This document shows positions 50,301-62,300 of a stretch of 64,000 nucleotides of DNA, piece by piece. Both the position numbers and the translations under genes were made by a program. Every line of letters starts with the position of its first letter. The stretch's first letter is position 1. The stretch spans positions 2,059,501 to 2,123,500 of the forward strand of contig CAHIKZ030004540.1 of assembly GCA_903632075.3 (NCBI GenBank). Direction: 5' to 3'. The notes below the pieces were generated by a model. It had not been told where the DNA came from and searched no databases. It was given only the letters and a program-made list of their open reading frames with translations. The DNA is from Acanthosepion pharaonis. Lineage: Eukaryota; Mollusca; Cephalopoda; Sepiida; Sepiidae.

Positions 50301-53300
50301 GCATCTAGGAATCTCTTTTGGTTATTATCTTTATTAATTACTTAGAAAAGATCCTTCTTTATTAATTCTTAAGAGGGCAAATAAAAGAACAAGGGAAAAT
50401 CCTTGCAAAAGTGTTTGCAAAATGTTATTTAATGTCTTCAGGAAGGCAAAGATTAAAAGACTACATCTAGGAAAATCTCTTTGGTTATTATCTTTATTAA
50501 TTACTAAGAAGGGAATAGAACAGATCCTTGTTAAATGTCTTCAGGAAGGCAAAAGATTAAAAGATTTAATCTCTTTGTTATTATCTTACTTAAAGGAATA
50601 GAAAAAGATTTAAAAGAATGCATCAGGAAGGGAAAGATTAAAAGACTGCATCTAGGAAAAACCCTCTTTGGTTATTATCTTTATTAATTACTAAGAAGGG
50701 AATAGAAACAGATCCTTTGCAAATGGGTTATTTAATGTCATCAGGAAGGCAAAGATTAAAAGAGCATCTAGGAAAATCTCCTTGGTTATTATCTTTATTA
50801 ATTCTAAGAAGGAAAGATCCTTGCAATGGTATATTTAATGTCTTCAGGAAGGCAAAGATTAAAAAGACTGCATTAGGAAAAAATCTCTTTGGTTATATCT
50901 TTATTAATTACTAAGAAGGGAATAGAAAAGATCCTTGCAAATGTGTTATTTAATGTCTTCAGGAAGGCAAAGATTAAAAGACTGCATCTAGGAAAAATCT
51001 TCTCTTTGGTTATTATCTTTATTAATTACTAAGAAGGGAATAGAAAAGATCCTTGCAAATGTGTTATTTAATGTCTTCAGGAAGGCAAAGATTAAAAAAA
51101 AGAAAACTTTTGCATCTAAGAAGGAATAAAATCTCTCTTTGGTTAAAAAGTTATTAATTACTAAGAAGGGAATAGAAAAGATCCTTCAAATGGGTTATTT
51201 AATGTCTTCAGAAGGCAAAGATTAATTACTAAGAAGGGAATAGAAAAGATCCTTGCAAATGTGTTATTTAATGTCTTCAGGAAGGCAAAAGATTAAAAGA
51301 TTACATCTAGAAAATCTTTGCTTTGGTTATTATCTTTATTAATTACTAAGAAGGAATAGAAAGATCCTTGCAAATGTGTTATTTAATGTCTTCAGGGAAG
51401 GCAAAAGTTATTATTGAACACAGAAGGAATAGAACAGATCCTTACATCTCAGAAGGCATTAAAAAATCTTTGCTTTTGGTTATTATCTTTATTAATTACT
51501 AAGAAGGAATAGAAACAGATGAAAATGTTATTTAATGTCTAGGAAGGCAAAATAAAAGAATTTATTATCTTTTATTAATTCAGGGAAATGATCCTTGCAT
51601 CATTCAGGAAAATTAAAAGACTTTGCATTTGGAAATCTCTTTATTATCTTTTATTAATTACTAAGAAGGAATAGAAAAAGATCCTTGCAAATGTGTTATT
51701 TAATGTCTTCAGGAAGGCAAAGATTAAAGACTACATCAAGAAAATCTTTGCTTTGGTTATTATCTTTATTAATTACTTAAGAAGGGAATAGAACAGATCC
51801 GTAAATGTGTTATTTAATGTCTTCAGGAAGGCAAAGATTAAAAGACTACATCTAGGAAAATTTTTTGGTTATTATCTTTATTAATTACTAAGAAGGAATA
51901 GAAAAGATCCTGCAAATGTGTTATTTAATGTCTCAGGAAGCAAAGATTAAAAGACGTATCTAGGAAAATCTCTTTAAGTTATTATCTTTATTAATTACTA
52001 AGATGAATAAAAGACAAATGTGTTGTATCTAGAAAAATTAAAAGACTACATCTAGGAAAATCTCTTTGGTTATTATCTTTATTAATTACTAAGAAGGAAT
52101 AGAACAGATCCCTTGCAAATGTTATTTAATGTCTTCAGGAAGGCAAAGATTAAAAGACTACATCTAGGAAAATCTCTCTTTGGTTATTATCTTTATTAAT
52201 TACTAAGAAGGAATAGAACAGATCCTGCAATGTAAGAGATCCTTCAGAAAAGATTAAACTGCATAGAAAAAATCTCTTTTAAGTTATTATCTTTATTAAT
52301 TTAAGAAGGAATAGTCCTTGCAAAGTTGTTATTTAATGTCTTCAGGAAGGCAAAGATTAAAAGACTACATCTAGAAAAATCTCTTTGGTTATTATCTTTA
52401 TTAATTACTAGGGAATAGAATGATCCTTGCAATGTGTTATTTAATGTCTTCAGGAAGGCAAAGATTAAAGACACATCTAGAAAATCTCTCTTTGGTTATT
52501 ATCTTTATTAATTACTAAGAAGGAATAATAGAACAGATCCTTGCAAAATGTAAAATGAATGTCTTCAGGAAGGCAGACAAAAGATTAATGTCTTCAGGAA
52601 GGCAAAAAGATTAAAAGACTTCATCTAGGAAAATCTACTCTTTTGGTTATTATCTTTATTAATTACTAAGAAGGGAATAGAGCAGATCCTTGCAAAATGT
52701 TATTTAATGTCTTTCAGGAAGGCAAAGATTAAAAGACTGCATCTAGGAAAATCTCTCTTTTGGTTATTATCTTTATTAATTACTAAGAAGGGAATAGAAA
52801 AGAATAAATGTGTTATTAATGTCTTCTAGAAGGCAAAAGATTAAAAAATCTGGAAAATCTCTTTGGTTATTATCTTTATTAATTACTAAGAAGGAATAGA
52901 ACAGATCCGTAAATGTGTTATTTAATGTCTTCAGGGCAAAGATTAAAAGACTACATCTAGAAAAAATCTCTCTTTTTGGTTATTATCTTTATTAATTACT
53001 AAGAAGGAATAGAACAGATCCTTGCAAATGTGTTATTTTTAATGTCTTCAGGAAGGCAAAGATTAAAAGACTGCATCTAGGAAAATCTCTTTGTTATTAT
53101 CTTTATTAATTACTAAGAAGGTAGAACAGATCCTTGCAAAATGTGTTATTTAATGCCTTCAGAAGGCAAAGATTAAAAAGACTACATCTAGGAAAATCTC
53201 TTTGGTTTTATTTATTATCTTTAGGAATAGAAAAGAGCTTTAAGGACAAAAGATTAAAAGAAGGGAATCTTTAGAAAAAGGAATACAATGTGTTAATTTT

Positions 53301-56300
53301 AATCTAGGAAAAATTCTCTTTGGGAAGGATAGAAAGATTGCAAAAAAAGACTAAGATTACATCTAGGAAAATCTCTCTTTTGTTATTATCTTTATTAATT
53401 ACTAAGAAGGGAATAGAACAGATCCTTGTAAAATGTCTTGTTTTTAATGTCTTCAGGAAGGCTTGTGGAAGTAAAAGATTAAAAGACTACATCTAGGAAA
53501 ATCTCTCTTTTGGTTATTATCTTTATTAATTACTAAGAAGGGAATAGAAAAGATCCTTTGCAAATGTGTTATTTAATGTCTTCAGGAAGGCAAAGATTAA
53601 AAGACCACATCTAGGAAAATCTCTTTTACTAAGAAGGAATATCTTTATTAATTACTAAAAGATTAAAAGAATAGAAAAGATCCTTGCTTTAAATACTTGA
53701 AGGAATTATTTAATGTCTTCAGGAAGGCAAAGATTAAAAGACTACATCTAGGAAAAAAATCTCTCTTTGTTATTATTATCTTTATTAATTACTAAGAAGG
53801 GAATAGAAAGATCCTTGTAAAATGTGTTATTTAATGTCTTCAGGGAGGCAAAGATTAAAAAGATTACATCTAGGAAAATCTCTCTTTGGTTATTATCTTT
53901 ATTAATTACTACAAGAAGGAATAGAACAGATCCTTGCAAAATGTTATTTAATGTCTTCAGAAAATCTCTTTGGAAGATTAGAAGGAAAGAAAAGATTAAA
54001 CAAGATCTTTTTACATACTAAGAAGAATAGAAAATCCTTGCAAATGTATTTATTTAATGTCTTTGGTTATTATCTTTATTAATTACTAAGAAGGAATAGA
54101 ACAGATCTCTGCAAATGTGTTATTTAATGTCTTCAGGAAGGCAAAGATTAAAAGACTACATCTAGGAAAATCTCTCTTTGGTTATTATCTTTATTAATTG
54201 TTAGAAGGGAATAGAACAGATCCTGTAAAATGTGTTATTTAATGTCTTCAGGAAGGCAAAGATTAAAAGACTACATCTAGAAAAATCTCTTTGGTTATTA
54301 TCTTTATTAATTACTAAGAAGGAATAGAACAGATCCTTGCAAAATATTTATTTAATGTCTTCAGGAGCAAAAGTTAAAGATTGCCATCTAGGAAAATCTC
54401 TCTTTTGTTATTATCTTTATTAATTACTAAGAAGGGAACAGAATAGATCCTGCAAATGTATTTATTTAATGTCTTCGGAAGGCAAAGATTAAAAAAGACT
54501 GCATCTAGGAAAATCTCTCTTTTGGTTATTATCTTTTATTAATTACTTAGAAGGAATAGAACAGATCCTGCAATGTGTTATTTAATGTCTTCCAGGAGGC
54601 AAAGATTAAAAGACTACATCTAGGAAAAAATCTCTTTTTGTTATTATCTTTATTAATTACTAAGAAGGAATAGAACAGATCCTGTAAATATGTTATTTAA
54701 TGTCTTCAAGGCAAAGATTAAAAGACCACATCTAGGGAAATCTCTCTTTTTGTTATTATCTTTATTAATTACTAAGAAGGAATAGAACAGATCCTTGCAA
54801 ATATGTTATTTAATGTCTTCAGGAAGGCAAAAGATTAAAAGACTGTTATCTAGGAAAATCTCTTTTTGGTTAATATCTTTATTAATTACTAAGAAGGAAT
54901 AGAACAGATCCTTTGCAAATGTGTTATTTAATGTCTTCAGAAGGCAAAGATTAAAAGATACATCTAGGAAAATCTCTCTTTTGGTTATTATCTTTATTAA
55001 TTACTAAGAAGGAATAGAAAAGATCCTTGCAAATATGTTATTTAATGTCTTAGAAGGCAAAGATTAAAAGACACATCTGGGGAAAATCTCTTTTTGGTTA
55101 TTATTCTATTAATTACTAAGAAGGGAATAGAAAAGATCCCTTAAAATGTATTTTGGTCTTCAGGAAGGCAAAGATTAAAAGAACTGCATCTAGGAAAATC
55201 TCTCTTTATTATCTTTATTAATTAAGAAGGAATAGAACAGATCCTTGCAAATGTGTTATTTAATGTCTTCAGGAAGGCAAAGATTAAAGACTACATCAAG
55301 GAAAATCTCTCTTTTGGTTATTATCTTTTATTAATTACTAAGAAGGAATAGAACAGATCCTTGCAAATGTGTTATTTAATGTCTTCAGGAAGGCAAAGAT
55401 TAAAAGACTACATCTAGGAAAATCTCTCTTTGGTTATTATCTTTATTAATTACTAAGAAGGGAATAGAAAAGATCCTTACAAATGTGTTATTTAATGTCT
55501 TCAGGAAAGCAAAGATTAAAAGACTGCATCTAGGAAAATCTCTCTTTTGGTTATTATCTTTATTAATTACTTAAGAAGGAATAGAAAAAGATCTTGCAAA
55601 TGTATTTATTTAAAGGAAGGCAAAGATTAAAAGATACATCTGGAAAATCTTTCTTTGATTTATCTTTTATTAATTACTTAGAAAAGATCCTTGCAAATGT
55701 GTTATTTAATGTCTTCAGGAAGGCAAAGATTAAAGACTGCATCTAGGAAAAGTTTATTTCTTTATTAAAGGAATAGAAAAAGATCTTTTACAAATGTATT
55801 TATTTAATGTCTTCAGGATAAAAGACTACATCTAGGAAAATCTCTCTTTTGGTTATTATTATTATTAATTACTAAGAAGGAAATAGAAAAGATCCTTGCA
55901 AAATGTGTTATTTAATGTCTTCAGGAAGACAAAAGATTAAAAGACTGCATCTAGGAAAATCTCTTTTTTGGTTATTATCTTTATTAATTACTAAGAAGGG
56001 AATAGAAAAGATCCTTGCAAATGTGTTATTTAATGTCTTAGGAAGGCAAAGATTAAAAGACTACATCAAGGAAAATCTTTCTTTTGGTTATTATCTTTAT
56101 TAATTACTAAGAAGGAATAGAACAGATCCTTGCAAATGTGTTATTTAATGTCTTCAGGAAGGCAAAGATTAAAAGATTACTTTATTAATCAAGATAGAAA
56201 AGATCCTTTGTGTTATTTAATGTCTTTATTAAAATTACTAAGAAGGAATAAGAAGAAAAAGATCCTTGCAAATGTGTTATTTAATGTCTTCAGGAAGGCA
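38351..56300. repeat. Satellite zone 4: mixed monomers in sub-blocks
   Basis: Units with gaacag prevail at about 38,400-42,000 and again at about 52,000-55,400, with gaaaag units prevailing between about 42,300 and 48,900. ctctctttt-type centres predominate. Scrambled patches lie at 41,155-41,245, 49,190-49,330, 50,340-50,640, 51,400-51,650, 53,200-53,360 and 53,620-53,720. Confidence 0.6.
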
Positions 56301-59300
56301 AAAGATTAAAAGACTACATCTAGGAAAATCTTTGCTTTCTTTATTATCTTTATTAATTACTAAGAAGGAATAGAACGAATCCTTACAAATGTGATATTTT
56401 AATGTCTTCAGGAAGGCAAAATTAAAAGACTACATCTAGGAAAATCTCTACTTTGATTTATTATCTTTATTAATTACTAAGAAGGAAATGAAAAGATCAT
56501 ACAAATGTGTTATTTAATGTCTTCAGGAAGGCAAAAGATTAAAAAGACTGCATCTGGGAAAATCTTTGCTTTGGTTATTATCTTTATTAATTACTAGAGG
56601 GAATGAAAAGATCCTTGCAAATGTGTTATTTAATGTCTTCAGGAAGGCAAAAGATTAAAAGACTGCATCTAGGAAAATCTTTGCTTTGGTTAATATCTTA
56701 TTAATTACTAAGAAGGGAATAGAACAGGATCCTTTGCAAATGTAAGTTATTTAATGTCTTCAGAAGGCAAAAGATTAAAAAGACTTTGCATCAAGGAAAA
56801 TCTTTGCTTTGAAATTTATTATCTTTATTAATTACTAAGAAGGGAATAGAAAAGATCCTTGCAAATGTGTTATTTAATGTCTTGAGAAGGCAAAAGATTA
56901 AAGACTGCATCTAGGGAAAATCTTGCTTTGGTTATTATCTTTATTAATTACTAAGAAGGGAATAGAAAAGATCCCTTGTAAAATGTGTTTATTTTAATAT
57001 TTCAGGAAGGCAAAGATTAAAAGACTGCATCTAGGAAAATCTCTCTTTTGGTTATTATCTTTATTAATTAATAAGAAGGGAAATAGAAAAAGATCCTTGC
57101 AAATGTGTTGTTTAATGTCTTCAGGAAGACAAAAGATTAAAGACTGCATCAAGGAAAAAATCTCTTTTGGTTATTATCTTTATTAATTAATAAGAAGGAA
57201 TAGAAAAGTATCTTTGCAAATGTGTTAATTAATGTCTTCAAGGCAAGAGAAAAAGACTGCATCTAGGAAAAAGTTAATACTTTATTAATTCTGTTAAGAA
57301 GGGAATAGAAAAATCAAATGTAAGTATTTTTGTCTCAGGAAGACAAAGATTAAAGTTATTAGGAAAATCTTTTTATTAATTACTAAGTTAAGAAGGAATA
57401 GAAAAAGATCTTGCAAATGTGTTATTTAATATTTAGGAAGGCAAAAGATTAAAAGAACTGCATCTAGGAAAATCTTTGCTTTGGTTATTATCTTTACTAA
57501 TTACACTAGAAGGAAAAGATCCTTGCAAATGTGTTATTTAATGTTCCCTGCATCTAGGAAAAAATGTGTTATCTTTTTAATTGTCTTCAGGAAAGTTATT
57601 TAATGGCAAAGATTAAAAGACTACATCAAGGAAAATCTTTGCTTTGATTTATTATCTTTATTAATTACTAAGAAGGAATGAAAAGATCCTTGCAAATGTT
57701 ATTTAATGTCTTCAGGAAGGCAAAAGATTAAAAGACTGCATCTAAGGAAAATCTCTCTTTGTTTATTATCTTTATTATTTACTAAGAAGGGAATAGAAAA
57801 AGATCCTTGCAAATGTGTTATTTAGAATGTCTTCAGGAAGGCAAAGATTAAAAAGACTACATCAAGGAAAATCTTTACTGGTTATTATCTTTATTAATTA
57901 CAAAGAAAGGAATAGAAAAGATCCTTGCAAATGTGTTAATTAATGTCTTCAGGAAGGCAAAGATTAAAAAGATCACATCAAGGAAAATCTACTTTGGTTA
58001 TTATCTTTATTAATTACTAAGAAGGAATAGAACAGATCCTTGCAAAATGGGTTATTTAATCGTCTTTCTAGGAAGGCAAAAGATTAAAAGATTACATTCA
58101 GGAAAATCTTTGCTTTGGTTATTATCTTTATTAATTACTAAGAAGGAATAGAAAAGATCCTTGCAAATGGGTTATTTAATGTCTTCAGAAGGCAAGATTA
58201 AAAAGACTGCATCTAGGAAAATCTTTGCTTTTGGATTTATTATCTTTATTAATTACTAAGAAGGAAGAAATAGATCTGCCCCCAAATGTGTTATTTAATG
58301 TCTTCAGGAAGGCAAAAAGATTAAAAAGACTGCAGGAAAATCTCTGCTTTGATTTATTATCTTTATTAATTACTAAGAAGGAAATAGGGAAAAGATCCTT
58401 GCAAATGTATTTATTCAATGTCTTAGGAAGGCAAAAGATTAAAAGACTGCATCTAGGAAAATCTCTCTTTTGGTTATTATCTTTATTAATTACTAAGAAG
58501 AAATAGAAAAAGATCCTTGCAAATGTGTTATTTAATGTCTTCAGAAGGCAAAGATTAAAAGACTACATCTAGGAAAATCTTTCTTTTAGTTATTATCTTT
58601 ATTAATTACTAAGAAGGGAATAGAAAAAGATCCTTGCAAATGTGTTATTTAATGTCTTCTAGGAAGGCAAAGATTAAAAACCATCAAGGAAAATCTTGCT
58701 TTGGTTATTATCTTTATTAATTACTAAGAAAGGAAAAAGATCCTTGCAAATGTGTTATTTAATGTCTTCAGGAAGGCAAAAGATTAAAAAAGACTGCATC
58801 TAGGAAAATCTTTGCTTTGGTTATTATCTTTATTAATTACTAAGAAGGGAAATGAAAAGATCCTTGCAAATGTGTTATTTAATGTCTTCAGGAAGGCAAA
58901 AGATTAAAAGACTGCATCTAGGAAAATCTTTGCTTTGGTTATTATCTTTATTAATTACTAAGAAGGAATAGAAAAGATCCTTGCAAATGTGTTATTTAAT
59001 GTCTTCAGGAAGGCAAAGATTAAAAGACTGCATCTAGAAAATCTTTGCTTTGTTATTATCTTTATTAATTACTAAGAAGGGAATAGAAAAGATCCTTGCA
59101 AATGTGTTATTTAATGTCTTCAGGAAGGCAAAGATTAAAGACTACATCTAGGAAAATCTTTCTTTTGGTTATTATCTTTATTAATTTAAGAAGGGAATAG
59201 AAAAGATCTGCAAATTTGTTATTTAATGTCTTCAGGAAGGCAAAGATTAAAAAGACTGCATCTAGGAAAAGATCTCTTTGGTAATATCTTTATTAAAATG

Positions 59301-62300
59301 TTATTTAATGTCTTCAGGAAGGCAAAGATTAAAAGACTGCATCTAGGAAAATCTTTGCTTTGGTTATTATCTTTATTAATTACTAAGAATGAAGAAAAGA
59401 TCCTTACCAAATGTGTTATTTAATGTCTTCAGGAAGGCAAAAGATTAAAAGACTGCATCTAGGAAAATCTTTGCTTTGGTTATTATCTTTATTAATTACT
59501 AAGAGGGAATAGAAAAGATCCTTGCAAATGTGTTATTTAATGTCTTCAGGAAGGCAAAGATTAAAAAAGACTGCATCAAGGAAAATCTCTCTTTGCTTTA
59601 GTGGAAGAAAAGATATTATTAATTACTAAGAAGGGGAAGGAAAAAGATCTTAAGAAGCCAAAAATGATGTTGCAAATGTTATTTAATGTCTTCAGGAAGG
59701 CAAAAGATTAAAGACTGCATCTAGGAAAATCTCTCTTTTTTTATTATCTTTATTAATTACTAAGAAAGAATGAAAAGATCCTTGCAAATGTGTTATTAAT
59801 AATGTCTTCAGGAAGGCAAAGATTAAAAACTGCATCTACATCAAGGAAAATTTTCTTTTAGTTATTATCTTTATTAATTACTAAGAAGGGAATAGAAAAG
59901 ATCCCTTTAAATGTGTTATTTAATGTCTTCAGGAAGGCAAAGATTAAAGACTACATCTAGGAAAATCTTTGCTTTGGTTATTATCTTTATTAATTACTAA
60001 GAAGGGAATAGAAAAAGATCCTTTGCAAATGTGTTATTTAATGTCTTCAGGAAGGCAAAGATTAAAAGACACATCTGGAAAATCTTTGCTTTTGGTTATT
60101 ATCTTTATTAATTACTAAGAAGGGAATAGAAAAGATCCTTGCAAATGTGTTATTTAATGTCTTCAGGAAGGCAAAGATTAAAAGACTACATCTAGGAAAA
60201 TCTTTGCTTTGGTTATTATCTTTATTAATTACTAAGAAGGGAATAGAAAGATCCTTGCAAATGTGTTATTTAATGTCTTCAGGAAGGCAAAAGATTAAAA
60301 GACTACATCTAGGAAAATCTCTCTTTGGTTATTATCTTTATTAATTACTAAGAAGGGAAATAGAAAAGATCCCTTGCAAATGGGTTATTTAATGTCTTCA
60401 GGAAGGCAAATGTGTTAAAGATTAAAAGACTGCATCTAGGAAAATCTTTGCTTTGGTTATTATCTTTATTAATTACTAAGAAGGGAATAGAAAAGATCCT
60501 TGCAAATGTGTTATTTAATGTCTTCAGGAAGGCAAAAGATTAAAAAAGGATAAAAAAACTTTGGCATCTGAAGGAATAAAAAGATCTACTAGGAAGACAA
60601 AATTTTGGTTATTATCTTCAGGAAGGCAAAGATTAAAAGACTACATCAAGGAAAATCTTTGCTTTAGTTATTATCTTTATTAATTACTAAGGGAATAGAA
60701 AAGATCCTTGCAAATGTGTTATTTAATGTCTTCAGGAAGGCAAAAGATTAAAAGACTACATCTAGGAAAATCTTTGGTTTTGGTTATTATCTTTATTAAT
60801 TACTAAGAAGGGGAATAGGAAAAGATCCTTAAGAAGGAATAGAAAAGAAATGTGTTATTTAATGTCTTCAGGAAGGCAAAAGATTAAAAGACTGCATCTA
60901 GGAAAATCTTCTGCTTTGGTTATTATCTTTATTAATTATTAAGAAGGGAATAGCAAAAAGATCCTTGCAAATGTGTTATTTAATGTCTTCAGGAAGGCAA
61001 AAGATTAAAAGACTGCATCTAGGGAAAATCTCTTTGCTTTGGTTATTATCTTTATTAATTACTAAGAAGGGAATAGAAAAGATCCTTGCAAATGTGTTAT
61101 TTAATGTCTTCAGGAAGGCAAAGATTACAAAGGAAAATCTCTTTTGGTTATTATCTTTATTAATTACTAAGGGAATAGAAAGATCCTTGCAAATGTGTTA
61201 TTTAATGTCTTCAGGAAGGCAAAGATTTGCATTAGGAAAATTTTATTAATTACTAAGGGAATAGAAAAGATCCTTGCAAATGTGTTATTTAATGTCTTCA
61301 GGAAGGCAAAGATTAAAAAGACTGCATCTAGGAAAATCTTTTGCTTTATTATCTTTATTAATTACTAAGAAGGGAATAGAAAAGATCCTTGCAAATGTGT
61401 TATTTAATGTCTTCAGGAAGGCAAAAGATTAAAAAGACTGCATCTAGGAAAATCTCTCTTTTGGTTATTATCTTTATTAATTACTAAGAAGGGAATAGAA
61501 AAGATCCTTGCAAATGTGTTATTTAATGTCTTCAGGAAGGCAAAAGATTAAAAGACTGCATCTAGGAAAATCTCTTTTTGCATTACTAAGAAGGAATAGG
61601 AAAAATGCAAATGTGTTATTTAATGTCTTCAGGAAGGCATTAAAAAGACTTATTATCAAGGAATAGATCTACCAATTGTTATTTACCGTTTCAGGAAGGC
61701 AAAGATTAAAAAGACTGCATTCAAGGGAAAATCTTGCTTTGGTATTATCTTTATTAATTACTAAGAAGGAATAGATTCCTTGCAAAATTTAATGTCTTCT
61801 GCATCTAGGAAAATCTTTGCTTTGGTTATTATCTTTATTAATTATAAGAAAAAAGATCCTTGCAAATGTGTTATTTAATGTCTTCAGGAAGGCAAAATTA
61901 AAAAGACTGCATCTAGGAAAATCTTTGCTTTGGTTATTATCTTTATTAATTACTAAGAAGGGAATAGAAAAGATCCTTGCAAATGTGTGTTATTTAATGT
62001 CTTCAGGAAGGCAAGATTAAAAAGACACATCTAGGAAAATCTTTGCTTTGGTTATTATCTTTATTAATTACTAAGAAGGGAATAGAAAAGATCCTTGCAA
62101 ATGTGTTATTTAATGTCTTCAGGAAGGCAAAGATTAAAAGACTGCATCTAGGAAAATCTCTCTTTTGGTTATTATCTTTATTAATTACTAAGAAGGGAAT
62201 AGAAAAGATCCTTGCAAATGTGTTATTTAATGTCTTCAGGAAGGCAAAGATTAAAAGACTACATCTAGGAAAATCTTTGCTTTGGTTATTATCTTTATTA

